From: Amborella trichopoda
Lineage: Eukaryota; Streptophyta; Magnoliopsida; Amborellales; Amborellaceae
Direction: 5' to 3'
Assembly (NCBI RefSeq): GCF_000471905.2
Contig: NW_006495875.1
Span: 1,868,649-1,932,648, forward strand
DNA length: 64,000 nucleotides
In this document: positions 21,619-57,687 of the stretch, one piece after another
Numbering within the stretch: the stretch's first letter is position 1
Layout: the number at the start of each line of letters is the position of its first letter
Made by a program: the position numbers and the translations under genes
The notes under the pieces: generated by a model
The model's input: only the letters and a program-made list of their open reading frames with translations
What the model was told of the DNA's origin: nothing
Database searches by the model: none

Positions 21619-22559
21619 AAATTTCTAGTGAGAGAAGGGGGAACTGCTATCAAACCTTTGTGAAAAATCCCTACTAAAATCTGGGCACTCCCTCCCCCCC
21701 TTTGCAAAGAACTATATCAAATCTCAGTGAAAAAATGGTTTGATTTTGGTTTGATGGAGCTTTGAAGTTGCTTTAATGGTGTCTCTGAGTCTTGCGCTGG
21801 TTTACTATTACAGTGCTTTGAATTTGCATTCAACAATGAAGCAGACCTCTTATGGGTCCTCTTTTTGAGCTCATCAATGGCTGGTTTTGCCTTGTTAATG
21901 AGCCAATCCATTGCTTTACTCGGCCTATCATAACCAAGCCGATCTTGAACATCATAGAACTGAATAGCCGTATGAGCAGCGAGGCGGACACACCTATCTC
22001 TCGGCCCTTTTGCTGTACTGACCTTGCTGTGCTGATCTTTCCGACCTATGGCTCTCACTATATGACCGCCTTCGACTTTCACTATCTCACCTCTGCCTCC
22101 TATTGACTGAAAGCTCAGCCTTTGCCTCTGATTTTCCGATGAGTTTTGCGGCTGGTTCCCCAGTGATATTGCCCCATAAGTTTGAGCATTGTTAGGGAAA
22201 GGAGAGAGCCATGGGGTTTGGTAATGATGTTGAGTTTGAGAGAGAGGGGTTGAAAGAAAGGGGGGAGATTCAGAGGTGGTTTCCTCTGGTTGAGATTTGG
22301 GTCTCTTTCCCCTTCCAGATTTGGGTCTTGAAGTGATTAATCTCAAAGGATGTCTGCACTGTTAATACTTCATGGGTGAACCAGAGATGAGCTTCTATGG
22401 CAACGGCGGAGATGCACCAAAGTGCAAGAAAGCTCAACATCTTAGTATTGTTAATCGTCTCTCTCTCTAAAAAACGGTTTGATTTTTCACAGAGGTTTGA
22501 TCCAAAAATTAGTGAATTCGAAATATTTCTAGAGAGAGAAGGGAGAACTGCTATCAAAC
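21619..22559. mobile_element. Candidate gene-capturing element bounded by direct repeats
   Basis: About 40 bp around TTTCTAG(T/A)GAGAGAAGGG are repeated in direct orientation at 21619-21656 and 22519-22559 with a few mismatches. Both end in ACTGCTATCAAACC and enclose a decayed TCP gene fragment. Whether this is a duplicated 5' UTR, a retrocopy or a transposon is not resolved. Confidence 0.4.
21717..22346 (-). pseudogene. TCP transcription-factor fragment (CIN/TCP4-like)
   Basis: An open frame of 209 codons. Residues about 101-160 (22046-21867) are a recognisable class II TCP basic helix-loop-helix domain: [39 protein letters not shown] and [13 protein letters not shown]. The family normally reads Arg where this has Gln in DQHSK and Cys in RDRCVRL, both in the DNA-contacting basic region. 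The flanking low-complexity parts do not clearly extend the gene and there are no introns. It lies on the opposite strand between VPS36 and GYRA. The damaged basic region and isolated context suggest a captured or retroposed fragment. Expression as a small TCP-like protein cannot be excluded. Confidence 0.65.
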
Positions 22560-22846
22560 CCTGTAATATTTCAGCTTGATCTAGCTTCTCTTTATATGGT
22601 GTATTTTTTTATATGGATTTAAGTAAGTTTGATATGGTGTAATTTTTTGATATGTATTTATTTGATTTTTGTCCTCCGATTTTTTGAGTCTAGTCCGATA
22701 TATTGGCAATATCATTACATGAAGTATTTTTGCCGATCCGTATTTTTTATCCGAATTTTTTCATGCGAATATTTAAAATAAAAACGAATTTTTCCGATTT
22801 TAAGGTAAGCCAATTTATTGAAAGTCCCCGACTTGTTAACTATGGT

Positions 22847-23560
22847 ATAAGGTGCCCACCTTATACTATAAGTAAGGTGCATCTCAAAATTTTTCTAGAT
22901 GACGTAGTTCCGGTATCGGAAACCTTACGATGACCTCGAAATCCACGTTCAACTTTAATTATGAAATTAAAAATGATACAGATTGAGTACATCTATAAAC
23001 ACTTGAAAATCTTGAAAGTAGATGGTCCAGATAAGTTGCTAGAAGATGCACTACTTTTAGGACTTGAAATTTTTTCTTCTTTATATCTGTATACAGTGTT
23101 TCAAAAAGCATTAGGCGGCACCTAGGCGGCGCCCAGAACATAAATTTTTTTTTTGGGTTTTTCTCTTTCTAAAATAGGCTTTAATGGGTTTTAGGTTTCA
23201 AATGAACTTAAAACCCACAATTTTGCACGTTTAGTATTAAAAAAATGACCAAAAAATATCCTCAACGAGGGGCATTTCCATCCCTAGGCAGGGCGCAGGC
23301 CCTGTGCGGCCGCTCGGGCGAGTGCCTAGGGATATCCACTTTTTTTGGGCGCCTAGGCTTGGGCGATGCGCCCAGGCCCTAGAACCGCCCAGGCGCTGGG
23401 CGGGCCGCTTTTTGAAACACTGTCTGTATATCTTGAAGCCGAGATGATGATGGTCAATTGGAACGTTTTTAACTTCAGAACTTTCTTTTCTACTGGATTT
23501 TTGAGGTGCACCTTACTTCTATAGTATAAGGTTGCAGCCTTATATAAACTTTTCCCTTAA
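22847..23560. repeat. Family B element copy 2, split by a hAT MITE
   Basis: Ends carry mutually inverted words (left AGTAAGGTGCATCTC near 22871, right AGGTGCACCTTACTTCTATAG near 23511). The inside matches 9180-9240 and 54710-54800 (ATCTATAAACACTTGAAAATC and onward). A 329-bp MITE interrupts it at 23094. Confidence 0.5.
23094..23422. mobile_element. hAT-type MITE with 8-bp target-site duplication
   Basis: Perfect 16-bp terminal inverted repeats CAGTGTTTCAAAAAGC and GCTTTTTGAAACACTG are flanked by an exact 8-bp duplication TCTGTATA (23086-23093 and 23423-23430). The inside is GC-rich with many CCTAGGCGG-type words, unlike the AT-rich surroundings. No ORF is present. An 8-bp duplication with CAGTG ends is the hAT signature. 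A related older copy is at 32203-32438 in a GYRA intron. Confidence 0.9.
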
Positions 23561-24300
23561 ATTTAAATGGAATAGACTATCTTATGTAAAACTATTATAG
23601 TCTCGATAAAATAATCTTATTAGCTGTTTGGTATATATCATATGTTATGTATAACATTATTTAATTATTTAATTTTTGCAATGAATTCAGGCTATTTGTA
23701 GCTATTTTTGGCAAAAAACATGTGATAGTGAATAAATTGAAACTGCTTTACAAAACATAAACTTATCTATAAAATTGCCTATAAGTTTAACTCTGATAAA
23801 TTTATGATGGATGCCAAGCCCACTTGTAGCGCAGCTATTGCTTTTTTTTTTTAGTTATCAAAACTAAAAGCGAGGTGGCTGGCTGTGCAGAGTATATCCC
23901 TAACCCATATGCTCCATGAACTCCCTTGAATTGATTGATCAATGAAACATTGAGAAATTGGCCAAGCAAGAGAGGTGCATAAGCACTGAGCAAGCCAAAG
24001 ACTGAACTTCATTCACTCTTTCCTCTTTTCCTTGTTTAGCCACTTTGTCCTTCCTCTAATTTCCGCTAGCAAACCTGCACTTGCTTATCACAATCACTTG
24101 CTTACAAAAATCGTACTCATAAGACAACAGATAGAGGAGTCTCTCTCTTTAAGAAAACCCTATCCTATATTAATTATAGGGAAAATATCCTATTATCCCC
24201 TGTTTTTAACTTCTATATCTCATCAGACCCAAGAATTGAAAATATTACTTGTAAGCAAAAGGACTCGATCATTTCTATCTTCCCTTTTGACCATGTACTA
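23561..24300. other. Intergenic, nothing recognised
   Basis: AT-rich sequence without convincing coding, RNA or repeat structure. Confidence 0.3.
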
Positions 24301-24327
24301 TTGACCTCAACAACTTATGAAATGACT

Positions 24328-24545
24328 CTATCTCTCTCTCTCTCTAAAGTCTCTCTCTCTCTCTCACATCATCGTCTATCTCTCTCAAAACTCCATCTCT
24401 CTAAACCCAAACTCCATCTCTCTCTCTCACATCATCGTCTCTTTTTCTCTCAAAATTCCATCTCTCTCCTTAAAACTCAAACTCCATCTCTCTCTAAAAC
24501 TCCATCGCTCTCTAAAACCCAAAGTCCATCTCTCTCTCACACATA
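24328..24545. repeat. CT-rich tandem repeats
   Basis: CTCTCTCT runs interleaved with repeated TCACATCATCGTCT, AAACTCCATCTCTCT and CCCAAA words in a unit of about 70 bp. The Ser/Leu-rich ORF across it is a by-product. Confidence 0.8.
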
Positions 24546-27500
24546 AGAAGTGTGTTCGTGTTCGATCACAAGTTAATCCCCTTGGCTGGTAAACTCATCA
24601 AGAAGTGAAGAGAGAGAGATATGGAGTTTGAATAGGGTGTCATTTTAGTGTTTGTTTAGATCAAAAATTTATGGTCGAAGAGGTCCAGGGGGTTGTAAGA
24701 TAGAAAAGAGGGAGACCTTTTGCTTACAAGAAATATTTTCTTGGGTCTCATGAGAATTGAGACCTATTCTCATGAGAACCCTGACCAACATACCAGAACG
24801 GATTCTCTAAGATGGATGCCAAACAACTTATAGTTCATTATCGGAATTAACTTTATTTAAATAGTGAATTATAAGTGATAACAAGTGCATCCCAACAGGC
24901 CCTAGACCTATGCACCACATCTTTGAGTGAAGCTTCTCTTATCTGACCTCTCTTTTAGAGGGTCTGCGTTTAAGATTTATTCTAGCAATTTATTGGGCTT
25001 CATGGAGTAGAAGGATATGTGAATTTTCTATGGTACAACTTCAAAAAATGGAAGACAAAAGAGCGGATTAAGGAGCCTGTTATCTCTTGTGCTAATCATG
25101 GAACAGTTTAGCGGTATTGAGATGGCTGACTTGGTTTGTGCATATGGATGCTATCACATTGGAAAGCTGTATAAATCAAAAAAAAAAAGGGGAAAAAAAA
25201 GAGAGAGGGACAAACCACAATGTGGGATACCGAAGTTAAAGATGAATGGGAGTTTGTGAGGGAATTCTAGAGCCTCGAGTGAGAGGTCTCACTAAGACTA
25301 GCAAACCCTTGGTCCTATTAGCTTTATGCCCCCCCTGGGAAATTGAAATTCTATTGAGATATTGGCATAGATGCTGCATAAATTGGCTCTATATTTTGTT
25401 ATTTGAATTTGTTGAGCCTCACTGAGGATGAGTAATCAAATGTTATCAGATGGGTGTGATATGATATATGCTTCCATGGAGGACTGCAGTTATATTTGAG
25501 GATATTTTGACGGTCATCTATTTTGTGGAAGTTTCCTTTTGCCGTGTCCTTAGAGATCCCTAGTTAGACCAGGGTTAACTAGAAAGGACCTTAGCAATAG
25601 ATTTGTATCTCTTGTGCTTGCAATAGGAACCTTATTGCAAGGAGCCACCCCATCTAAAGTTCCTGTATTCTGAACTTTATGTGTGCTTGCTATGTAACTT
25701 GATCTAACCTTGATGTGCATCTGTCTTTTAGTATTAATTGAAGTTACTTGCTGAATATTATACCCATTTTTGGGAAATTTATTAGATGATTGAGGTTATT
25801 CTCTCTGTTTTCTGAAAAATATTTCCGTCCTGGCTTTTACTATTTCTGCCAAAAACCTGCAGATTTGTTCTCTGATTCCCCATTGTTTAATGGCTCTCAA
25901 ACCTCTTCTATGCAAGTGAAGATTCTGATGTTGAAGGTTAAATCTTGCAGGGATCAACATGGTGGTCTCTTGGGCACTTGGGTTTCAATAATTTCTAGTC
26001 AGGGCTAGCTATCATTATTGTGCTTATTCTTCATTGGTGACACTTGGGGAGTTTGATGCAGCTTTTTGGAGTAAGTTGTGGGGGAAATTCATGTAACACA
26101 ATTGTGTTGAGGACTAGCAGCATTTCTCATGCATAATAATGATTTATTTATGGGAGAGCTGAGAACCCTATGTATTTAGATTTGCAGCACACCCCCTTTC
26201 CCCAAAGTGGATTTTTTATCCGAGTTGTGCACTGGTTTGCTAATCAGGATCATTGTATACGTGATTTTAACTTGTTTGTTGCTCGTTGAAAACCTCTAAA
26301 AATGAATCTGGTGATTTGAGGGTTGCGCCTTCTTAATGGGTAATTTTTATTTTTGCCAACTAGATCATTATTCTTTGTGAAGGGATAAGGTCAATGATTG
26401 GTGGCAATTGTCCTTTTCTTTTCTTTTTTTAAAGTGAATTGGTGGCAATTATCTTTTTCTCTTTTACTTTTTTCTTTTAGTCCCTTGTTCTTTTGATAAA
26501 TTGAGAGAATAATGGTTTTGTACACAATTATGTAGGAAAATTTATATTGGAGGGCCACGGCTCAAAATTAGCAAGAAATCACAATTCTAGCACCAAAAGA
26601 CTCTAAAATCGAGGATGTTAACTTCGACTATGGATATGAAAAGAAAATGGATTTCAAGCTTTAGAAATAGTATATTTTATAATATTTGCACGGTCAATTA
26701 TGGATATAACAAAAAAAATAGATTTCAAGTTCTAAAAATAATATATTTTATGATATTTACATGGTCTATTTTTAAGTATTTACAAAACTGTCACCACTTT
26801 TGGAGCTTCGAGTTTCATATAAAGGGGTGGGGAATAGATTTTCGAAGTGGTAAGGTTTCTGGTGTTGAGATTGTAGTTTCCAACAGGATTTTAAAGTGTA
26901 GGTTTATTTTGAAGCCTCGGTCTTACAATATTATTAACGCAAACTGCAAATTTTATGTTTTGTGTTTGTCTATATAGAGACCATTTATGTTTTGTACGTG
27001 GAGGTCACAATTATTGTTCTTTTAAATTTTAAAATGGGTGGTCATTAAAAAAAAGGTATTTCTCGAATTTTGTGACTTATTTCAAGTCATACAATTTGAT
27101 GTTTAATGAGTGGAATTGATTATGATCTTCGTGCACAAAAGATAAATGATCTCTTTATAGATATTTTTATTTGTTTTTGTTCAATTCGTTTATTTATTGC
27201 AGTTTAAGGTTGTAGACCTCAAACTCGTGCTTGGACTGTGACCTTCTCAATCTAGGGATGGTTAGAGGTTTTAGGACCCGAACCACTTGACTTCCACAAT
27301 ATTCAATCTAGGGACTGGTTAGAGGTTTTAGGACCCGAACCACTTGACTTCCACAATATTCACACAAGCTATGCGGTTCGATCTTGAACTTTAACCTAGT
27401 TTTTACATTTCAATAAAAAATAAAAAATAAAAAATGGTGAACTTTAAAACAACGGACAAAATTGGAAAACTAAAAAATGGTGAGTATGCAGCAATCTGAA

Positions 27501-28280
27501 GTACCGAACTGGTGGACTTTCCCGTAAATGTTTATAAATTTTGGGCCTTTGCAAAATTATAATAATTAAGTAAGTTACGGAAATAAATTTTCCTTGTTCT
27601 TTTTTAGAACTATAATTTTACAACTCAATAAATAGTGCAAACCCGATGACGGCAAAGAAAACTATTTTGGTGGAGAGAATATTTATTTAGGATAGATTCG
27701 TAGGATTGAGCTAAATGATGTCCAAATCGGGCTTGTTTTAAGTTTTGAAACTTGTTTTGTTTTTACTTTTAGTTTCTTGTTCTAGGTTTGGAACTTCGAT
27801 CAAGTAAGAGCCATATCATTACCTTTAATGTAAATAAGTTGAGTCAAATAGTGGAAGTGGTGGCCTCTAAAGCTGCCTCTTCAACCAACATCAGAAGCTA
27901 AGAAGTCGTTGTGTCCCCAAATTAACTTCGCATGGGTTAAAAAATAACATAGCAGTTTATATTTAACAAACACAAGAAGTGCTACAACACCGGAAGCAAG
28001 TGAAATCCGTGGTTTTCAGTAATCAAACACGCCCTAAAGAAAATTAGTATGTGCTACAGAACTCGAAGGCTTTTAAAAAGTTATTTTCACATTATTATTG
28101 AGAGGCTTCCAAAGCTCTAAGTTAAATATAAATCCATGATAGATGCATTATTTAACATTTTAGATTTTGACATGATATCCATCCATTATTTAACATTTTA
28201 GATTTTTGACACTTCCAACTCATGGTCATGTGTCTGTCTAAGTGTTTTTTGAAATTAATTCAAACAATATAAATACAATA
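24546..28280. other. Long intergenic region, no gene seen
   Basis: No exon series or known protein is recognised on either strand. It contains a 56-bp tandem duplication at 27248-27360 and, around 26600-26780, a repeated TATGGATAT(G/A)A...TTTCAAG(C/T)T(T/C)(T/C)A word pair resembling the family B repeats. Small ORFs have no support. Confidence 0.4.
27248..27360. repeat. 56-bp direct tandem duplication
   Basis: Two almost identical units starting CAATCTAGGGA at 27248 and 27304, both continuing GGTTAGAGGTTTTAGGACCC. There is no coding content. Confidence 0.9.
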
Positions 28281-28592
28281 TCAAACAGTTGATTTCATGT
28301 AAGTATTTTGATAACTCCCCTCCCTCCCTCCCTCAAAATACAATAAAAAATCTACCGCTTTTTTGCGTGAGGGAGTCAATGCACAATGCGGTCCCGCGGG
28401 AGCAGGCCATAGACGCTGGGGACGAATTCGGCCGGAAATTAAGTGAGTTCAAATGCGAGAGGCAAACCAAGTGTCGAACGCAGTATGTGGGCTCGCAAAG
28501 TAGCGCGCGAATAGAGGCTCTTTAGGGTTTTAAAACCAGCCTCTTTTTCTCTCTCAACTACCCACCGTACTCTAAAAAGTGCGAAATCTCTA

Positions 28593-28800
28593 CTCTAAAA
28601 CCAGTTTCTATGTATCTTCACGCTCAATGTCTTAAACCCCCTTCTCTCTCTCTAAAACCAGTGTCTGTGTCTTCACGCGCAGTATCTTAAACCCTCTCTC
28701 TACCTAAAACCAGTTTCTATCTATGTTCAGGCTCAGTGTCTTAATCGCTCTCTCTCTCTCTAAAACCAGTGTCTATGTTCACGCTCAGTGTCTTTAAACC
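28593..28800 (+). repeat. Four tandem repeats in the GYRA 5' flank
   Basis: Units of about 51-58 bp start near 28593, 28650, 28702 and 28758. Each has CTAAAACCAGT(T/G)TCT...TTCA(C/G)GC(T/G)CA(G/A)T(G/A)TCTTAA and is separated by CTCTCT runs. They lie 240-450 bp before the GYRA start, in the promoter or 5' UTR. No TATA box is evident. CT-rich leaders are common in plant genes for organelle proteins. Confidence 0.75.
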
Positions 28801-29039
28801 TCTCTCTTTATCTCTCTCGCTCTTATTCTTGTTCTTATTTAGCAGTTTCTCTCTCTAGAAAAGAGTACCAGTCCACTCCAGTTTGTACTAAACCCAACCC
28901 CTCCATCTACAACCATTGTAACTGTACCCTGTCCTGAAATCCTCTCTCTCTCTCTCTTTAAGAGAGAGAATCACTGCACTCCACTGTGTCGTAAAACTCT
29001 CTCTCTCTTACCTGAAGAGCAATATAATTTCTCTCTGAA
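28801..29039 (+). promoter_or_regulatory. CT-rich probable 5' UTR of GYRA
   Basis: Pyrimidine-rich microsatellite-like tracts (CTCTCTCT at 28801, 28943 and 28999) run up to the start codon. The role is inferred from position. A transcription start cannot be fixed. Confidence 0.4.
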
Positions 29040-53535
<24,496 letters not shown>

Positions 53536-54499
53536 AAAGCATAAAAAATGGCGATGAGAGAAAGAGGACTTAGAAAGGTGGAATTTATTGGTCCCAATTG
53601 GGAAGCACGGCTGAAGGGAATATAATTTTTCTACTATTTTGTTTTTATGTTTGTGTTTTTTGTGAGGGCAGACATTCATAGGTGTAACTTAAGTTCTAGG
53701 AGCAAGGCTAGATCATTTGAGATTGGGACTATATTGGCTGTGTTGTTAATTCTGCACATTGTATGTGCAATTTTGGAATTTCTGATGTATAAAATATACA
53801 AATATAAGCACGTAACATATAATGCCAATTGGGTAGGGACTCAAATGGTTTGTGATTTTTTTTTTGATAGGGAAATTTATTAAAATGCTCCGAAGGGATG
53901 AATTCTTGAATATTTTGCCCATTTTTTATTTAATTTTAAGAAACCCATTGAAACCAGTATTATGAAGTTCAGAATGGTCACTAAATTGATGAGTAGTATA
54001 GTATGGTTCATTCAAAATTTGTTTGATCACTAGTTGAATTGGGATTTGAAAAAAAAAAAATGTTAGTTAAAAAATATAAAATATAAGATAAATACCCAAT
54101 TATGTTAAACAGGCCAGAATCATCCATTACTTTTGATTGGTTTTTAATCTAATGCTGTTTTTGCTAGACCGAGATGAGGTGATTTGATCCGCAATGATCA
54201 AAACATACATCATGAGTTGAGGGTTAGAAAAGTGATGAACGTTTTTAAGTAGTTGATGAGTAGAGTAGGGAGAGGCTATTTGGTTGAGAGAGAATAATTG
54301 GTGTTTAGAGAGAGGGAGAGAGAAAGCCTATTTGGTGTTTAGGGAGCTTATTTTGATGTTTTTGGGTGGGCGGGTGAGGCGGGGGGGGAGAATTGAAGTA
54401 AAATATTTCTTCAACCATGAAACACTTAAATGAGCGACTAATTGTCTAAACTTTAAACCGAGAACTAATCATCTTCCATACCAATAAATTTTTTTTTTA
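53536..54499. other. GYRA 3' flank, no gene seen
   Basis: Probable 3' UTR followed by AT-rich intergenic DNA. No clear polyadenylation signal can be singled out. Confidence 0.4.
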
Positions 54500-54915
54500 A
54501 GGGTACGGTTTGTATAAGGCTGAGGCCTTAAATAATCAAAAGTAAGGCGTCTTCCGTACCAATAAAACAAAAGAACCGTGCGATTTGAATGAGGCTGAGG
54601 CTATCGGTATTTAAAGATGTTTCGACATTGGAAATCTTTGTGATGAGCTGAAAATTTATTTTCATCTCTCTAATTAAAATTTTAAAGCTTCAAAAATAAT
54701 ATAAATCAATCTAATATATAAACACTTGAAAATCTTAAAAATCGACAGTCCAAAAAGTACATTACATAATGCACATATCTAAGACTTGAAAGTCCATTTT
54801 TTCTTATGTCCATGTCTTTGAAGTTGAGACGATTGAATCGAGGATTTTTTAGCATCAAAACAACCTCTTTTAGTAAATTTGAGTTTAGGGCCTCACCTTT
54901 ACATAAACTTTATAA
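54500..54915. repeat. Dispersed element family B, copy 3
   Basis: Ends are imperfect inverted repeats (GTTTGTATAAGGCTGAGGCC near 54508 and GGGCCTCACCTTTACATAAAC near 54889). The inside matches 9110-9380: GAAATCTTTGTGATGAGC, AACACTTGAAAATCTTAAAA, GCATCAAAACAACCTCTTTT. No ORF. Confidence 0.55.
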
Positions 54916-55100
54916 CTTTTTTTAAATAGAAATAATGTATCTTTCCTTCCGGATGAATCCATCAAATTTTGGACATCTAATGGCCTGCAAAACTCATCAC
55001 AAGTACACAAATACAAGAACAACATTCCCAATTCTGAAAATGTATATTTACGAAGACCACCCATTATATCAGAGAGAGAGGGAAGTCTTTGGCTTTGAGG

Positions 55101-55242
55101 GGCCTCAATCTCACAGTGCACTTCCTCGAGGTGCTCGTTAATAATCGTAACCAGAGTTATTCGGCTTCTAAGGCCTCAATCTCATATTGCACTTCCTCGA
55201 GGTGATCATTGATGATTGTAACAGCGTCTTGCACTCCTCTTA
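55101..55242. repeat. 71-bp tandem duplication around the REX1-B-like stop codon
   Basis: GGCCTCAATCTCACAGTGCA (55101) and GGCCTCAATCTCATATTGCA (55172) begin two copies that both continue CTTCCTCGAGGTG(C/A)TC. The right copy is the real coding end. The left copy lies beyond the stop. Confidence 0.85.
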
Positions 55243-57687
55243 TGGCCTCCTTGAGGGCTTCATCATATGCAGCATCTACCTCGGCATCCTCTGTTCCTGA
55301 GGCCTCTGTGATCTCATGGAGGTGAACACATCGATGCTCGGCTGGCCTGTCAAATCTACACCGTTCGTGGCTCACTAGCCGTTCTGATGGCCGCCCTGCC
55401 TTCTTCAATACTTGAATCTTGGCGGTCTGTATACATGTGGAAAGAATTTTTCATAAGCAATGCCAACAACAATAATTACCTTTTCTTTATGTATTAGTGT
55501 CATGGTAAAGTATACAACGAGAGCATTTACCTTTGATAGAAAATGGTCACAGTTAATCTTGATCATTAGATAAAAAATTGAGTGGCTGCATTTATTTCAC
55601 TGACCAAGCTCATAGTTCAAAATAAATTTTCTCGAACTTTATTACACACCCAAGCTATCAGATTTCACATCAGAGGGTTATAAATAATTGTGACCTCCCT
55701 GTATCAAAGATAAATAGTCTCATTGTATACAAACCCGTTTGTTATTCTTTAGCCGTAGTGCTTTATTTTAAGCAATTGAAAGTTGACTTTGGGTACGGTT
55801 TTGGTGCCTGCGTGCAGGCACCTGCTACAATGAGTCCACCTTTCCAAAATCCATTTTCGGAAGATAGGTTTTGGATCCAAAAATTTACATGTAATATTGA
55901 CAACAACGATCATGAATATAAAAACAATTGAAACTATGTAACTAATATAATTATTATTTCTGATTTTCAAAATTTATTTATTTATTCATATTCATGATCT
56001 CCTTATTATAAATTACATATTCTCTAAAAACTAGGATCAAATTATATTTTTAAAATATATTTATTGCCAAGCCCGCATTTCTACAATATGGGGGCTGGTC
56101 GCATGCTAACCGCGTCCTATCAAGAAAGGCCTGTTTTTTGGTAGTTGCTTGTTGCCTTATAGCCATTTTTTGTCGTGTGCACATGCGCAGGCACGGACGC
56201 GGACGCGGAAGTTGGCGCAAGCGTGGGTGCGGGTGCAGCCATGCAGAGGAATGAGCGTTTTCTTAAAACATCTAGTAGATTAGCATACCTAAGACAATTT
56301 CGGAAACTGCTAGTTTTGTTGAAAACCCAAAACCAGTGGCCATTTAGTTAAATTCGTGTAAAGCCAGTGGCATATGAGTAGTTCTAATTGGCTAGGTTAA
56401 CTACTACTGAGAATCATTTCTCCTAGAACCAACATAACCTATATTTAATAAAGGAAATCAACATAATCAGATTTTTTTTTCTAATTTATATAACATGTTG
56501 ACGGTATATAGTAGATAGGAATGGAACCCGAGATGTCATTGTGGCTCTGCCACCACAACCACAAATTCTTACATAATCTGTTTTCACAATCATATTTTCC
56601 AAAGGACACGAAAAACCAATTCAAATATTCAAGATCTTACCATGTGTAACTTCTGTTTTTCTTGTGCCTGAACAGCCTTCAAAATGCTGGCAAGGTCGCC
56701 CCGACAAAAATATGGGTTTGAAAACTGAGACTCCAATTCAACAACCTGAAATCACACACAAGCATCATGCCTAAAAATTAAGGTGTACTCGAGTAGATGC
56801 GCTAAAGTGGGCTAAACAAAGCAATTAATGTTGCCCCTTTTATTGATGTATAGTTAATATTGCCGATTTCAATCAAGTAATTCAATCTGTTATTGCTATT
56901 GCGAATTTATTCTATTTGAGACTAGAAGTCTGATAGAAATGCGATTTTGCCCATGTATCTTTTTTACTAGTTAAGCGTCTCAGTTTCTTTTGGTATTTTC
57001 ATTTTCTTCTATGACTAGGAAACCTCATTTATCCAAAATTGGTATACATATAAAAAAATATATATAAAGTGATAACAGAGTTTTTGTTTTAATATATGTA
57101 GAAATACGCCCACCCACTAACAGGCCAGCTCTTGGCGACCATGTACAAAAAATGGTGCTCGACAGCACACTGTACGAGAGAAATAAAACAAAGACAGACA
57201 AAAAAAAAAAAAAAATTGTGGAATCAGAGAACAAAAACCAAGTTAGGTTCCACCGCTGCCCTGAGCAGCCACTCCCTCCTTTGTCAAGGCATCTGCACCA
57301 GCGTTGGCCTCCAGCCCGGCATGCTGAAAGGAGATGCGAATATCAATAGTTGGTATATTCAAAAACGTTTTTGGAGAATTTGAATATATCACCCAAGGAC
57401 CCACTTTATGGTGAGTACAAAAGTGACACTATTCCTCCCACCCTCCCAAATATGGTCCATCTCCTTTGAAATTTAGTCTTTGTTATGGTATTCATGCCTT
57501 TCAACTCTCCTTTCCCAATTCTTTATGCTTTTTGGAAAAATTTCATACAATTCAACAATTCCAATGTCTCCTCAGGGAAACAGAAGAACCTACTTGTTTT
57601 GAGCAATCATTGAATTCAACAGTGATTTCACTACAGAGTTGTTGATAGGTTGCATCACTTCCATTCACCATATATTCCGCAAAACCC
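55157..57687 (-). CDS. REX1-B-like protein (DNA repair REX1-B family), three 3' exons
   Basis: Exons on the minus strand with GT-AG borders: 57687-57594, 56745-56641, 55426-55157 (stop TAA at 55157-55159). They join in frame to 155 codons plus one leading base. The translation runs GFAEYMVNGSDATYQQLCSE, EFNDCSKQ, VVELESQFSNPYFC, DLASILKAVQAQEKQKLHM, TAKIQVLKKAGRPSERLVSH, then an acidic, helical C-terminus ending EEVQYEIEALEAE. From memory this matches plant proteins annotated DNA repair REX1-B, named after a Chlamydomonas repair gene; the molecular role in plants is unclear. The first coding exon (about 40 residues) was not found rightward to 59.2 kb. The gene is convergent with GYRA. The family name is moderately sure; the exon structure is firmer. 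Confidence 0.7.
55505..55737. mobile_element. MITE family A, copy 3, in REX1-B-like intron
   Basis: Left AAGTATACAACGAGAGCATT and right AGTCTCATTGTATACAAACC are inverted ends. The inside matches copies 1 and 2. It lies in the intron between the last two exons. No ORF. Confidence 0.7.
55790..56116. repeat. Dispersed repeat family C, copy 3
   Basis: Shares TTCATGATCTCC..TTATAAATTACAT, TTTATTGCCAAGCCCGCATT and the end GCATGCTAACCGCGTCC with copies at 17545-17741 and 20933-21200. It lies in the same intron as the MITE at 55505. Confidence 0.55.
57125..57345 (-). mobile_element. Possible LINE RNase H tail fragment
   Basis: The minus strand reads AGLEANAGADALTKEGVAAQ at about 57321-57262, like the end of plant LINE RNase H domains (ADALAKEG). 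It is followed by a stop, a poly-T stretch (57200-57216 on + is poly-A) and non-coding sequence. It lies in a REX1-B-like intron. Confidence 0.4.

Noticed and set aside
24301..24546. Ser/Leu/His-rich ORF
   Set aside because: CT microsatellite translation without splice sites or conserved residues.
25790..26008. Possible last VPS36 exon
   Set aside because: Has an AG-flanked open stretch but no residues like the conserved VPS36 C-terminus.
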